Below, piece by piece: positions 32,817 through 42,076 of a stretch of DNA of 64,000 nt. Source of the DNA: Lachnospiraceae bacterium (GTDB lineage Bacteria > Bacillota > Clostridia > Lachnospirales > Lachnospiraceae); contig JAKSRT010000001.1 of assembly GCA_024403485.1 (NCBI GenBank), positions 1-64,000 of the forward strand, given 5' to 3'. The notes below the pieces were generated by a model that saw only the letters and a program-made list of their open reading frames with translations, was not told the DNA's origin and ran no database searches. The position numbers and the translations under genes were made by a program. How positions within the stretch are numbered: the stretch's first letter is position 1; each line of letters begins with the position of its first letter.

Positions 32817-33701
32817 ATGAGCTTTATCAACTATTTAATCAATGGAATAAGCTTAGGTTCCGTATATGCCATCATAGCTCTAGGCTATACAATGGTTTAC
32901 GGAATTGCAAAAATGCTTAACTTCGCCCACGGCGATGTAATTATGATAGGTTGCTATGTTGTTTTCACAATCGTAAGCACCCTAAATCTTCCAATGTGGC
33001 TTGGAATGATTTTATCCGTCGTTCTTTGTACCATTTTGGGTATTACAATCGAAGCTGTGGCATACAGACCGTTAAGACAGGCGTCCTCGTCACTGGCGGT
33101 TCTGATTACGGCCATAGGCGTAAGTTATCTTTTACAGAATGTGGCTCTTTTGATTTTCGGTGCAAACACCAAATCTTTCTCATCTGTAGTTACCATGGAT
33201 CCCATAAAGCTGGCCGGTGGTGCACTTACAATCAAAGGTGAAACAATTGTAACAATCGCATGCTGTATTGTAATCATGATTGCTCTTACTCTTTTTGTTA
33301 ATAAGTCAAAGGCCGGACAGGCTATGTTGGCAGTTTCTGAAGATAAAGGAGCTGCTCAGCTGATGGGCATCAATGTAAATGCTACCATCTCCCTTACCTT
33401 TGCAATCGGTTCTTCACTTGCTGCGGTAGCCGGTATGCTTCTTTGTTCTTCATATCCCGCACTTACCCCTTATACCGGTTCAATGCCCGGTATCAAGGCC
33501 TTTGTAGCAGCGGTATTTGGTGGTATCGGTTCCATCCCCGGAGCATTTATCGGCGGAATTTTGCTTGGTATCATCGAGATTCTTTCAAAATCATACATTT
33601 CTTCCCAATTGGCTGATGCAATCGTATTTATGGTGCTGATTGTAGTACTGGTTGTAAAACCTACCGGTATCCTTGGAAAGAAAATTCAGGAAAAGGTTTA
33701 A
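32817..33701 (+). CDS. livH: Branched-chain amino acid ABC transporter permease LivH
   Basis: 294 aa, eight membrane helices. Typical start INGISLGSVYAIIALGYTMVYGIAKMLNFAHGD (the NFAHGD motif near residue 38) and the EAA-like loop AVSEDKGAAQLMGINVNATISLTFAIGS. Partner of LivM in the membrane channel. The ribosome site is GAAGGAA. The next gene begins 13 bp after its stop. Confidence 0.95.
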   Translation: MSFINYLINGISLGSVYAIIALGYTMVYGIAKMLNFAHGDVIMIGCYVVFTIVSTLNLPMWLGMILSVVLCTILGITIEAVAYRPLRQASSSLAVLITAIGVSYLLQNVALLIFGANTKSFSSVVTMDPIKLAGGALTIKGETIVTIACCIVIMIALTLFVNKSKAGQAMLAVSEDKGAAQLMGINVNATISLTFAIGSSLAAVAGMLLCSSYPALTPYTGSMPGIKAFVAAVFGGIGSIPGAFIGGILLGIIEILSKSYISSQLADAIVFMVLIVVLVVKPTGILGKKIQEKV

Positions 33702-33714
33702 GGAGGACGTCAAA

Positions 33715-34809
33715 ATGAAAAATTACCTTGTAAAACAAAAAGACAACCTCATAACCTTCGGAATGGTAATAGGCGCTTATATTATCGTTGAAATATTAAT
33801 GCAGGCAGGCCTTATCTCAAGTCTGCTTAAGGGACTTCTTGTTCCTCTTTGTGCTTATATTATTCTGGCTGTATCCCTTAATGTGACAGTCGGTATTTTA
33901 GGCGAGTTAAGTTTGGGACATGCGGGATTTATGTGTGTAGGTGCTTTTGCTTCCGCATTTTTCTCACAGCTTACCAAAAATTCAATAAGTGCTGACTGGC
34001 TCAGATTTACCATTGCTCTCATTATTGGATTTGTCAGTGCCGGAATAATCGGTTTCCTAATTGGTATGCCTGTACTTCGATTAAAGGGCGACTATCTCGC
34101 AATCGTTACTCTGGCCTTTGGTGAAATCATAAAAAATATCATTAATGTATTATATGTAGGTCGCGACTCAAAGGGACTTCACATTTCGATAAAAGATGCC
34201 GTATCCCTCGGTCTTGAGCCTGACGGTGAAATTATCATTAACGGTGCACAGGGTATTACCGGTACACCTAAGGATTCCACCTTCACAATAGGTGTTGTTC
34301 TGATTCTCATTACGCTATTTATCGTACTTAATCTCATTAAGAGTCGTGACGGTCGTGCCATTATGTCCATCAGAGATAATGTCATTGCGGCAGAATCAGT
34401 AGGTATCAATATTACAAAATATAAACTTCTCGCATTTTCAATTTCAGCTGCCTTGGCAGGTGTTGCCGGAGTTTTATATTCCCACAACTTAAACTCTCTT
34501 ATGGCTACACCTAAGAACTTTGGTTACAACATGTCAATTATGATTCTCGTATTTGTAGTTCTTGGCGGTATCGGTAATATGCGTGGTTCAATTATTTCCG
34601 CAGTTATCCTTACTCTCCTTCCCGAATTACTCCGTGGATTAAACGACTATCGTATGCTAATCTACGCAATCGTATTGATTGTAATGATGCTGTTCAACTG
34701 GGCACCTGCCGCAAGAGAATACAGAGATAAACTTTTGTCAAAGATTAATTTCGGTAAAAAGAAAACAGTCGAAGCTGTAGAGGGAGGTAACGAAGATGGC
34801 AACAACTAA
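33715..34809 (+). CDS. livM: Branched-chain amino acid ABC transporter permease LivM
   Basis: 364 aa, about nine to ten membrane helices. Family motifs NVTVGILGELSLGHAGFMCVGAF (near residue 54), RLKGDYLAIVTLAFGEI (near 123) and SIRDNVIAAESVGINITKYK are present. I use the ATG at 33715 after AGGAGGACG; a longer frame starting inside livH is unlikely. The stop lies 14 bases inside livG, indicating coupled translation. Confidence 0.95.
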   Translation: MKNYLVKQKDNLITFGMVIGAYIIVEILMQAGLISSLLKGLLVPLCAYIILAVSLNVTVGILGELSLGHAGFMCVGAFASAFFSQLTKNSISADWLRFTIALIIGFVSAGIIGFLIGMPVLRLKGDYLAIVTLAFGEIIKNIINVLYVGRDSKGLHISIKDAVSLGLEPDGEIIINGAQGITGTPKDSTFTIGVVLILITLFIVLNLIKSRDGRAIMSIRDNVIAAESVGINITKYKLLAFSISAALAGVAGVLYSHNLNSLMATPKNFGYNMSIMILVFVVLGGIGNMRGSIISAVILTLLPELLRGLNDYRMLIYAIVLIVMMLFNWAPAAREYRDKLLSKINFGKKKTVEAVEGGNEDGNN

Positions 34810-35566
34810 TCCCGTTCTTGAAGTAAACAACCTCTCAATATCCTTTGGTGGATTAAGAGCCGTAGATGACCTGAATATTACCATCAACAAAGGTGAATTA
34901 TACGGACTTATCGGACCTAACGGTGCCGGAAAGACTACAGCCTTCAACCTTTTGACCGGTGTATATAAGCCCAATGAAGGAATCGTAAAATTAGACGGTG
35001 AAGACATTACCGGAAAGAGCACAATTGAGATTAATAAAGCCGGTATTGCAAGAACATTCCAGAATATCCGTCTTTTTAAAGACCTTTCCGTATTGGATAA
35101 CGTAAAAGTAGGTCTTCATAACCAGTATGAATACTCTACTTTAACCTCCATTTTCAGACTTCCAAAGTATTTTAAAACAGAAAAAGAAATGGACGCAAAA
35201 GCAATGGAACTTCTCAAGGTATTCGACCTTGACGGTTCCGCAAATTTAAAAGCATCTCAGCTTCCCTACGGAAAACAGCGTAAGCTGGAAATTGCAAGAG
35301 CTTTAGCTACCAATCCAAAGCTTTTGCTCTTGGACGAACCCGCAGCAGGAATGAACCCCAACGAAACCAAGGAGTTGATGGATACCATTTCTTTTATTCG
35401 TAAGGAATTTGATATGACCGTTCTTCTTATCGAACATGATATGAAGCTTGTAGCGGGTATCTGTGAAAGATTGACAGTTCTTAACTTTGGCCGTGTACTG
35501 GCAGAAGGACCCACTTCAGAAGTACTGAACAATCCCGAAGTTATCACTGCATATTTAGGTGAGTAG
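34796..35566 (+). CDS. livG: Branched-chain amino acid ABC transporter ATPase LivG
   Basis: 256 aa. Walker A GPNGAGKTTAFNLLTG (near residue 41). The LivG-type signature region reads ASQLPYGKQRKLEIARALATNPKLLLLDEPAAGMNP, in which the canonical LSGGQ is replaced by LPYGKQ, as is usual in LivG. The C-terminus carries ERLTVLNFGRVLAEG and ends in VITAYLGE, the family's C-terminal motif. Energises import together with LivF. Confidence 0.96.
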   Translation: MATTNPVLEVNNLSISFGGLRAVDDLNITINKGELYGLIGPNGAGKTTAFNLLTGVYKPNEGIVKLDGEDITGKSTIEINKAGIARTFQNIRLFKDLSVLDNVKVGLHNQYEYSTLTSIFRLPKYFKTEKEMDAKAMELLKVFDLDGSANLKASQLPYGKQRKLEIARALATNPKLLLLDEPAAGMNPNETKELMDTISFIRKEFDMTVLLIEHDMKLVAGICERLTVLNFGRVLAEGPTSEVLNNPEVITAYLGE

Positions 35567-35578
35567 GAGGACTGAGCA

Positions 35579-36289
35579 ATGGCAATGTTAGAAGTAAAAG
35601 ACTTACATGTTCATTACGGCGTAATCGAAGCAATAAAAGGAATTGACTTTGAAGTTAATGCAGGCGAAGTAATCGCTCTTATCGGAGCCAACGGAGCCGG
35701 TAAGACCACTATTCTTCATACCGTAAGCGGACTTATCACTCCTTCTCAGGGAACAGTAACCTTTGAAGGCACAGATATAACAAAAATACCGGGACATAAA
35801 ATCGTATCCATGGGTATGGCCCATGTTCCGGAAGGTCGTAGAGTATTCCAGCAGCTTACAGTTCTTCAAAACTTAAAGATGGGAGCCTACACAAGAAAAG
35901 ACAAAAAAGAAATTGAGGAAACCCTGGAAACAGTATATAAGCGTTTCCCCCGTCTTGCAGAAAGAAAGAATCAGATTGCCGGAACCCTTTCCGGTGGTGA
36001 ACAGCAGATGCTCGCCATGGGTCGTGCTCTTATGAGCCACCCCTCAATTATTCTTATGGACGAGCCTTCAATGGGGCTCTCTCCTATCTTTGTAAATGAA
36101 ATCTTTGACATTATCAAAGAGGTAAGCGCAAGCGGCACAACGGTTCTTTTAGTTGAACAGAATGCAAAGAAAGCCCTGTCCATTGCTGACAGAGCATATG
36201 TCCTTGAAACAGGAAACATCGTTCTTGACGGCGATGCCAAAGAACTTATGAACAACGATGCAATTAAAAAAGCATATCTTGGTGAATAA
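35579..36289 (+). CDS. livF: Branched-chain amino acid ABC transporter ATPase LivF
   Basis: 236 aa. Walker A GANGAGKTTILHTVSG, VPEGRRVFQQLTVLQNL, signature LSGGEQQMLAMGRALM, Walker B IILMDEPSMGLSP, ending IKKAYLGE. Standard LivF. Ribosome site GAGGA. It is followed 33 bp later by a kinase-like gene on the same strand. Confidence 0.96.
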   Translation: MAMLEVKDLHVHYGVIEAIKGIDFEVNAGEVIALIGANGAGKTTILHTVSGLITPSQGTVTFEGTDITKIPGHKIVSMGMAHVPEGRRVFQQLTVLQNLKMGAYTRKDKKEIEETLETVYKRFPRLAERKNQIAGTLSGGEQQMLAMGRALMSHPSIILMDEPSMGLSPIFVNEIFDIIKEVSASGTTVLLVEQNAKKALSIADRAYVLETGNIVLDGDAKELMNNDAIKKAYLGE

Positions 36290-36322
36290 TTTGTTGATTT
36301 ACTGTAGGGGGTGTGATTTATC

Positions 36323-36949
36323 ATGAATCAAAAATTCGTAATCACTATAGCCCGCCAATACGGAAGCGGCGGAAAAACAATCGGTGAAATGCTTTCAAAG
36401 AGACTCGGTGTGGAATATTACAACAAGGATCTTATCATAAAGGCTTCCGAAGAAAGCGGAATCAGCGTTGATTTATTTGCAAACGCCGATGAAAAATCCA
36501 AAGGACTTATCTCCCGTCTCAAGAAAAAGAACTACGGTGGAGAAGTTGTTGATCCTTCAGACAGCAATTTTACTTCCGAGGAAAATCTCTTCAACTATCA
36601 GGCGAAGGTAATCAAAGATTTAGCAGAAAAAGAATCATGTATAATCATAGGTCGTGCTGCCGATTTTATTCTGAAGGATCGTGATGATGTATTGAGTGTT
36701 TTCATCCACGCTCCTCAGGACTTTCTTATGGAACAGGCTGCAAAGAAGCTTTCCATGGACAAAAAGGATTTGGAAAAACATATTGCCAAAATCGACAAGG
36801 AAAGAGCTGATTACTATAAGCTTCACACCGGCCGCGACTGGACTGACGCAAGAAATTATGATTTGTGTTTAGACAGTTCAAAGCTTGGTTTTGAACGTTG
36901 TGTGGATGAAATAATCGCATATATGAATGTTCGTTTTAACGAAAAATAA
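36323..36949 (+). CDS. Cytidylate kinase-like family protein
   Basis: 208 aa P-loop kinase of the cytidylate-kinase-like family. It starts FVITIARQYGSGGKTIGEMLSKRLGVEYYNKDLI, where the glycine-rich loop is GSGGKTIG. IIIGRAADFIL (near residue 108) and a DKERADYYKLHTGRDW lid segment are typical. It is distinct from true Cmk and of unknown substrate. It lies at the end of the liv operon, with AGGGGGTG upstream and a terminator downstream, so it is probably co-transcribed with livF. Confidence 0.85.
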   Translation: MNQKFVITIARQYGSGGKTIGEMLSKRLGVEYYNKDLIIKASEESGISVDLFANADEKSKGLISRLKKKNYGGEVVDPSDSNFTSEENLFNYQAKVIKDLAEKESCIIIGRAADFILKDRDDVLSVFIHAPQDFLMEQAAKKLSMDKKDLEKHIAKIDKERADYYKLHTGRDWTDARNYDLCLDSSKLGFERCVDEIIAYMNVRFNEK

Positions 36950-36956
36950 TTAATAA

Positions 36957-36987
36957 AAAAGAGAATGGCTCGGCCATTCTTTTTTTT
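36957..36987 (+). terminator. Terminator of the liv / kinase-like operon
   Basis: GAATGGC and GCCATTC around TCG, followed by TTTTTTTT. Directly after the kinase-like gene. Confidence 0.93.
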
Positions 36988-37083
36988 ACACTTTTTAATA
37001 TAATAGACCCATCGTTAACAGAACAATAACAGGCACATATTAAAATGATGTCGTGGTTTATTGCTTAATTGGAGGTTTTTATT

Positions 37084-39696
37084 GTGAAAAAGCGAAAGCA
37101 TATCGCACTGTTTATGGGAATACTCGAAAATGAATTCTGCACGTCAATTGTCAGAGGTACTGTCAAAGCCGCAGAAGCATTTGATGCCGATTTATCCGTT
37201 TTTCCGGTCGGTATGATAAATGCCACATATGATAATTTTGAAGTAAATACTCACCGATATCAGTATAATGTGCTTGCTGATTTTATGAGTTTTGATTGTT
37301 TCGACGGCATTATAGTCGAGGTTGGAACAATTTGCTCCGAGTTAACCAGAAAAGAGCTTGATGATTTTCTAAAGAAAATCAAAAATGTTCCTTCAATTCT
37401 TTTGTGTGATACATACGAAGGCTATTCCTCCGTAACAGCAGATAATAAAAGCGGACTTATTGAACTTCTGAATCATCTTATAGAAAATCATAATTTAACC
37501 AAAATCGCTTTTATGACAGGTCCTCAAAACAATTCCGACGCCATCGAAAGGCTCAATGTTTATAAGGATGTTATGTCTGCCCACAATCTATATGTGGGTA
37601 ATGACTGGTATATGTATGGCAATTTCTCACCTTTTGTGGAAGAAATAACAACCGATTTTGTCAAAAAACATCCTGATGTTGAGGCAATTGCCTGCGCAAA
37701 TGACGCAATGGCTATAGGTGTATGTGATACCCTGACTAAAATGGGCTTCGTTCCGGGAAAAGATATATCTGTAACGGGCTTCGATGATATTGCCTTAAGC
37801 TTGTTGAACGAACCGGCTATCACATCCGTAAAAGCAGATCCTGAAGAAATAGCTTATGAGGCATTCAGACATATCTGCGAAAATCCCCGCAATATTGAGG
37901 ATATTGTTATTAAGTCAAAGTTTGTAAAAAGAAAATCCTGCGGCTGCACAGATTATGTACCGGGCGAAGCCGACAGGTTGCTCCTTGGAGTATGTGATGA
38001 CTGGCGGGATACCGTCAGAAACACATATTCTCAGTTTAAGTCCAGACGTAATTTTGAGTATGAACTGGCAAATGTTACGCGCGAAATCGTAATAGCAAGG
38101 GATACACAAAAAGAACGATATGACTCCATATTAAAATCCCTGAAACGCCTTGGCTTTGTATCAAGCGCTATGTATTTGTATGATGAATATATTGTTCACG
38201 GCAACGGCGATAAATGGGTCTTCCCTGAGAAAATCGGTCTTGTTGCCAAATACGATAATATAGATATGGATAACGAGATATATGAACGCGGTGAAAACCC
38301 CGTTAGTATATCTTCTATCTTTGATGAAATTGCAGAGAACAAAAGTCGACGCCATCAGACGGTTATTATGCCTTTGTTTTTTGGCCAAAGACAAATGGGG
38401 CTTTTGCTTGCAGAAACAAAAGAAGCTGAATTTATATACGCAAATGATATTGCGGTTCAGATCAGCAGTAATCTGTACATTATAGAAATAAACGAACAGC
38501 AAAAGAAAATGCAGGAGGAATTAAGAGAAGCCAACCGTGCCAAGAGTAAGTTCCTGGCCAACATATCTCATGAAATACGAACTCCTATCAATGCCATTGT
38601 CGGCTTTAACGAAATGATATTAAGAGAGAGCAATGACGACAGTATCTCTGATTATGCCTTTGATGTAAAAAATGCTGCTGATGCTCTGCTCAATATTATT
38701 AATGATGTTCTGGATTTATCCAAGATAGAAGCCGGTAAAATGAAAGTATTGCCGACTGAATATGCTCCAAAAGAACTCATGAATACGGTCATTTCCATGA
38801 TGACGTCCAGAGCCGAGAACAAAGGTCTGTCCCTTTTTCTTGAATACGATAAGGAAGTTCCGCAGTTTTTATATGGCGATAGCGGCCGAATCCAGCAAAT
38901 TCTGCTGAATATGCTGTCAAATGCCATTAAATATACCGAAAAAGGTACTGTTATTCTAAGAGTAGAGAAAGAGTCCATGGAGGAGGAAAAAAATGTTTCT
39001 CTCAGAATATCGGTTGAAGACACCGGTATTGGTATCAAAGAAGAAGATTTTGCTAAGCTTTTCAGTGAATTTGAGCGTATCGAAGAAAACAGAAATCGTA
39101 ATATAGAAGGTACCGGACTGGGTATAAACATTACAAACGGTTTGCTTCAGCTGATGGGAAGCCGGTTGGAAGTATCAAGTACATACGGCAAAGGATCCGT
39201 TTTTTCTTTCTCTGTAAAGCAGGGTATTATTGATAAAAAAGATAATAAATCTCCGGATGCTCCGGGCAAAAAAAACCGGGCAACAATTGTTAATTTTAAA
39301 GCCGTTGATGTAAAAATTCTGGTAGTTGACGATAATTTGCTCAATCGAAAGGTTATGGCAAGTCTCCTCAAAAATACAGACATAAAGATTGATATGGCCG
39401 AGGGTGGCAAACAGTGTATTGAACTGGCCGGTAACAATACCTACGATATTATATTCCTTGATCATATGATGCCCGAAATGGACGGCATTGAGACCCTTAA
39501 TGTTTTGCTTGGCGAAAAAATTGTTGATAAGGAAAAATCTCCGATAATTGCACTTACAGCCAACGCAATAGCAGGATCAAAAGAAGAATATATCGGATAC
39601 GGCTTTAACGATTATCTTCCCAAACCCGTAAAACCTACCGAATTATATGATATGCTGTTTAAGCACTTGCCCGATAGCAAAATAATAAAACAATAA
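37084..39696 (+). CDS. Cytoplasmic hybrid histidine kinase with LacI-type sensor (PBP-HisKA-HATPase-REC)
   Basis: 870 aa with no membrane segment. Residues 1-290 form a LacI/PBP sensor (HIALFMGILENEFCTSIVRG, FMTGPQNNSDAIERL, AIACANDAMAIGVCDTL, ISVTGFDDIALS). RKSCGCTDY near residue 297 marks the end of the sensor, as in related diguanylate cyclases and kinases. A linker (about 300-490) may hold a GAF-like fold. HisKA has the phospho-His in ANISHEIRTPINAIVG; ATP-binding motifs are NMLSNAIKYT, DTGIGIKEED and GTGLGINITNGLL. The C-terminal receiver has Asp in IIFLDHMMPEMDG. The start is GTG at 37084 after GGAGG. There is no Hpt domain, so a separate Hpt or phosphotransfer partner is expected. Confidence 0.93.
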   Translation: MKKRKHIALFMGILENEFCTSIVRGTVKAAEAFDADLSVFPVGMINATYDNFEVNTHRYQYNVLADFMSFDCFDGIIVEVGTICSELTRKELDDFLKKIKNVPSILLCDTYEGYSSVTADNKSGLIELLNHLIENHNLTKIAFMTGPQNNSDAIERLNVYKDVMSAHNLYVGNDWYMYGNFSPFVEEITTDFVKKHPDVEAIACANDAMAIGVCDTLTKMGFVPGKDISVTGFDDIALSLLNEPAITSVKADPEEIAYEAFRHICENPRNIEDIVIKSKFVKRKSCGCTDYVPGEADRLLLGVCDDWRDTVRNTYSQFKSRRNFEYELANVTREIVIARDTQKERYDSILKSLKRLGFVSSAMYLYDEYIVHGNGDKWVFPEKIGLVAKYDNIDMDNEIYERGENPVSISSIFDEIAENKSRRHQTVIMPLFFGQRQMGLLLAETKEAEFIYANDIAVQISSNLYIIEINEQQKKMQEELREANRAKSKFLANISHEIRTPINAIVGFNEMILRESNDDSISDYAFDVKNAADALLNIINDVLDLSKIEAGKMKVLPTEYAPKELMNTVISMMTSRAENKGLSLFLEYDKEVPQFLYGDSGRIQQILLNMLSNAIKYTEKGTVILRVEKESMEEEKNVSLRISVEDTGIGIKEEDFAKLFSEFERIEENRNRNIEGTGLGINITNGLLQLMGSRLEVSSTYGKGSVFSFSVKQGIIDKKDNKSPDAPGKKNRATIVNFKAVDVKILVVDDNLLNRKVMASLLKNTDIKIDMAEGGKQCIELAGNNTYDIIFLDHMMPEMDGIETLNVLLGEKIVDKEKSPIIALTANAIAGSKEEYIGYGFNDYLPKPVKPTELYDMLFKHLPDSKIIKQ

Positions 39697-39701
39697 ATAA
39701 A

Positions 39702-39775
39702 GGACCGACAGTTCAGTTTTTATGATATCCTCCGGAATCCCGGACACATATCCTTGAGCTGTCGGTCCATTTCTT
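39702..39775. terminator. Terminator hairpin with long loop, convergent
   Basis: GGACCGACAG (39702-39711) pairs with CTGTCGGTCC (39759-39768); an inner TCCGGAATCCCGGA lies in the loop; ATTTCTTTTTATT follows on the + strand. It serves the hybrid kinase and possibly the convergent SPFH operon. Confidence 0.8.
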
Positions 39776-39863
39776 TTTATTGTTACTATTTTTCCCTGAT
39801 AGCCCGTCCGGCCGGATTAAGTATAGACCAGCTACCGACTGTCCGTGACATCACTTAAGTCTT

Positions 39864-40352
39864 TTATGCCCAGGGATCGGCTGCTGCGGGACGTCTTATA
39901 TCCGCAAGAGCCGCATTATCAATCACAAACCACTGTCCTGTCGAGGGCTTCTTACGAAGCTTGATCGGGCGAGGTGAATCTGCGCCGGAAGATTTAACGT
40001 ATAAAGTACAATAATTTTCTTCCGAATATGAATAGATGTTTTCTGTTACTTCAATCGTTAATGGCATCTGAGGTTCATAGTTGTTCTCAACTGTTGCGCC
40101 TTTAAAAAATGACTTGGGAACATATGCCTTTCCCAAAAGACGATCCTTATAAAACTGCTTGGAGTATGCGGAAACATTATCGGGACCGTTTAAGAAATCA
40201 ACCATTTCCATAGTTGCTTCAGGATTCTTTTCATAGTTTAAAAGAACTAACATACCAAGAGCAGCAGAAGCATATTCACTTGAAAGCGATGCTTCCGGAA
40301 TCTGCTTTAACTCTTCTACGTTACCGGGAACCTTATCAAATGAAATAATCAT
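39864..40352 (-). CDS. Hypothetical protein of the SPFH / zinc-ribbon operon
   Basis: 162 aa, soluble. An N-terminal helical half (VEELKQIPEASLSSEYASAA, MLVLLNYEKNPEATMEMVDFL, VSAYSKQFYKDRLLG) is followed by a beta-rich half (MPLTIEVTENIYSYSEENYC, LYVKSSGADSPRPIKLRKKP) ending in ADPWA. I cannot name the family with confidence. It lies 11 bp after the 109-aa membrane protein and is the last gene of the operon, so a role with the SPFH complex is likely. Confidence 0.75.
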   Translation of the reverse strand: MIISFDKVPGNVEELKQIPEASLSSEYASAALGMLVLLNYEKNPEATMEMVDFLNGPDNVSAYSKQFYKDRLLGKAYVPKSFFKGATVENNYEPQMPLTIEVTENIYSYSEENYCTLYVKSSGADSPRPIKLRKKPSTGQWFVIDNAALADIRRPAAADPWA

Positions 40353-40363
40353 ATTCTTTCCTC

Positions 40364-40693
40364 TTACTTTCTGTTATTGGGTGCCTGCGGTGCAGGTGCT
40401 GCCTGTGACTGCTGCGGCTTTGGTGTTTTCTCTGTCTTGGTATATAAGAAGAGATCCCTTTTTCCGGTCAATTTAAAGCTGTTGGGTCTTGTATAATCGG
40501 CAGCTGTTTCCTTTTTGTACACACTCGTAAGCTGTCCCTTTAAGCTCAATGCATAAAGCAGACCAACAATAAGTCCTACTACAAGTGCGATAATAATCTT
40601 TTTAACGGGATTAAATCCCATAGATGATGCTTCAAGTACCAAATTGGAAGCAACACCGACTGTCTGATAATATAAAGCTAATAAAATATTCAT
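40364..40693 (-). CDS. Membrane protein resembling the C-terminal tail of TPM (YdjH-like) proteins
   Basis: 109 aa. A short N-terminus is followed by a single membrane helix (IIIALVVGLIVGLLYALSL), then a conserved-looking tail: KGQLTSVYKKETAADYTRPN, SFKLTGKRDLFLYTKTEKTP, and a Pro/Gln/Ala-rich end. This helix-plus-tail matches what follows the TPM domain in YdjH-type proteins, but the TPM domain itself (about 150 aa) is absent. The upstream neighbour encodes a YdjG-like zinc-ribbon protein, which supports the identification. Either a shortened subunit or a gene that lost its first half; the start has a good GAGGTAAC ribosome site. Confidence 0.7.
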   Translation of the reverse strand: MNILLALYYQTVGVASNLVLEASSMGFNPVKKIIIALVVGLIVGLLYALSLKGQLTSVYKKETAADYTRPNSFKLTGKRDLFLYTKTEKTPKPQQSQAAPAPQAPNNRK

Positions 40694-40703
40694 CGGTTAC
40701 CTC

Positions 40704-41789
40704 CTATAATACATAATAAGCCAATGCTTCGAGTACAAACATAACTGCCGCACCAATGCCCGCAGCCTTCATCAGATACTGTCTGTAAAGGTTTTTATCC
40801 ATCGGAAGATTTCCGACAAACTTACCGGTCTGACCATTCATTGCAAAAACATATTTCTGGCCGTTCCATGTTGTGTTGAGAATCCATACAGGATAAAGAG
40901 CATATTTGGCAACACCGTTCTTAAGCTGAATAGAAGAATTTTCTACATTTACATCAAGATAGCCCTCTACGGTTCTTCTGAATGCATCTTCTGTAGATCT
41001 CTTTACTCGTTCATTGGCACGACCAACACTGGCCTCTGCATCAACATCATATTTATCAGCAACATATCCTGCCAAAAAAGCAGTCTGAAAAGGAACCGCT
41101 TCCTTAAAATCATATGGTTCCAGTGATTCCATCAGTGTATCATCCATCTTCGATGATCCGTCAACGGGAACTTTATCAAAGCCGATGTTTCCGGCACGGG
41201 TAACACTGAAGAAATCTGTCTTTTTGTATCTAAACGTAGAATCTTCCCAGGTTTTAACCTTTGTACACTTATAGCGGATATTGGCATCCGCATCTGTATC
41301 AAAAAGCCAATAAGGCACATAAATACCTTTAATCTCTTCAATATGTCTGCCCTGAGTAAATGCCTTTGGAAGAAGTTTCTTTCCCTTAAGGTGCTCCGAA
41401 AACTTCTTCATTGCAGCTTCTTTATCCAGTTTGAAAGGAATAACGCAGTCAGGCTTCAATACTCCGGAAAACTGATTCATCATTACTATAGGGTTACCAC
41501 AGTAAGGACAGGAAGTTGCTGCTGTATTGGCATCTCCGATTATCTCTCCTCCACAGGATTTACATACAAAAGAACGCATTCCATCCGTTTCGCCTGCCCC
41601 CCACTCCGAACCTGCAGTTGTTTCCCAACTGTAATCGTCCGCTGCTTCATTCTGAAGAACATCGTCGAAAGATTGCAATGCTTCCATCTCAAATTCTGTA
41701 TCACAGTACGGACACTTCAGTTTCTGAACGCCGGAGTCAAAGGCAAGTGCTCCACCACAGCACGGACATTTATATTCCAAATTTGCCAT
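40704..41789 (-). CDS. YdjG-like TFIIB-type zinc-ribbon membrane protein
   Basis: 361 aa. Two zinc ribbons at the N-terminus: YKCPCCGGALAF...KCPYCDTEF (about residues 6-34) and FVCKSCGGEII...SCPYCGNPI (about 74-102). The middle domain (about 110-320) is mixed alpha/beta with VPYWLFDTDA and LYPVWILNTTWNGQKYVFAMNGQTG. A membrane helix closes the protein (YLMKAAGIGAAVMFVLEALAYYVL). The same order occurs in Bacillus YdjG, which partners the SPFH protein YdjI. The gene follows the SPFH gene but is separated from it by the 90-bp repeats. Confidence 0.85.
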   Translation of the reverse strand: MANLEYKCPCCGGALAFDSGVQKLKCPYCDTEFEMEALQSFDDVLQNEAADDYSWETTAGSEWGAGETDGMRSFVCKSCGGEIIGDANTAATSCPYCGNPIVMMNQFSGVLKPDCVIPFKLDKEAAMKKFSEHLKGKKLLPKAFTQGRHIEEIKGIYVPYWLFDTDADANIRYKCTKVKTWEDSTFRYKKTDFFSVTRAGNIGFDKVPVDGSSKMDDTLMESLEPYDFKEAVPFQTAFLAGYVADKYDVDAEASVGRANERVKRSTEDAFRRTVEGYLDVNVENSSIQLKNGVAKYALYPVWILNTTWNGQKYVFAMNGQTGKFVGNLPMDKNLYRQYLMKAAGIGAAVMFVLEALAYYVL

Positions 41790-41833
41790 TTCTATACCTC
41801 CATAATATTTATCAACCGAGCAGACCTAGGCCT

Positions 41834-42023
41834 GCTCATTGTCACGTCGATTCCGCTTCGCTTCATCTCCGTGATTAACATTCGCCTAATGCATGAATCT
41901 GTGCAAGCACATTCATGCGCTCGGCTCATTGTCACGTCGATTCCGCTTCGCTTCATCTCCGTGATTAACATTCGCCTAATGCATGAATCTGTGCAAGCAC
42001 ATTCATGCGCTCGGCTCATTGTC
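41834..42023. repeat. 90-bp REP-like tandem repeat
   Basis: Two identical 90-bp copies start at 41834 and 41924, with a third start at 42014 (GCTCATTGTC) that breaks off. Each contains GCATGAAT...ATTCATGC with an inner GTGC-AA-GCAC, a strong hairpin. They lie between the SPFH gene and the zinc-ribbon gene of one operon, so they would be in its mRNA. A diverged single copy lies at 32581-32640. The repeat is 30 codons long, and on the minus strand it happens to be open for 77 codons, which I do not regard as a gene. Confidence 0.93.
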
Positions 42024-42076
42024 ATAACAAAATGGGACGGGCAGGCGCCCGCCCCAAATAATACATTACAAATTAA

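Noticed and set aside
41792..42025. 77-aa minus-strand reading frame with a duplicated 30-aa block
   Set aside because: It is only the translation of the 90-bp hairpin repeat, has no ribosome site, and its residue composition (Cys/Arg/Met-rich) is not protein-like.
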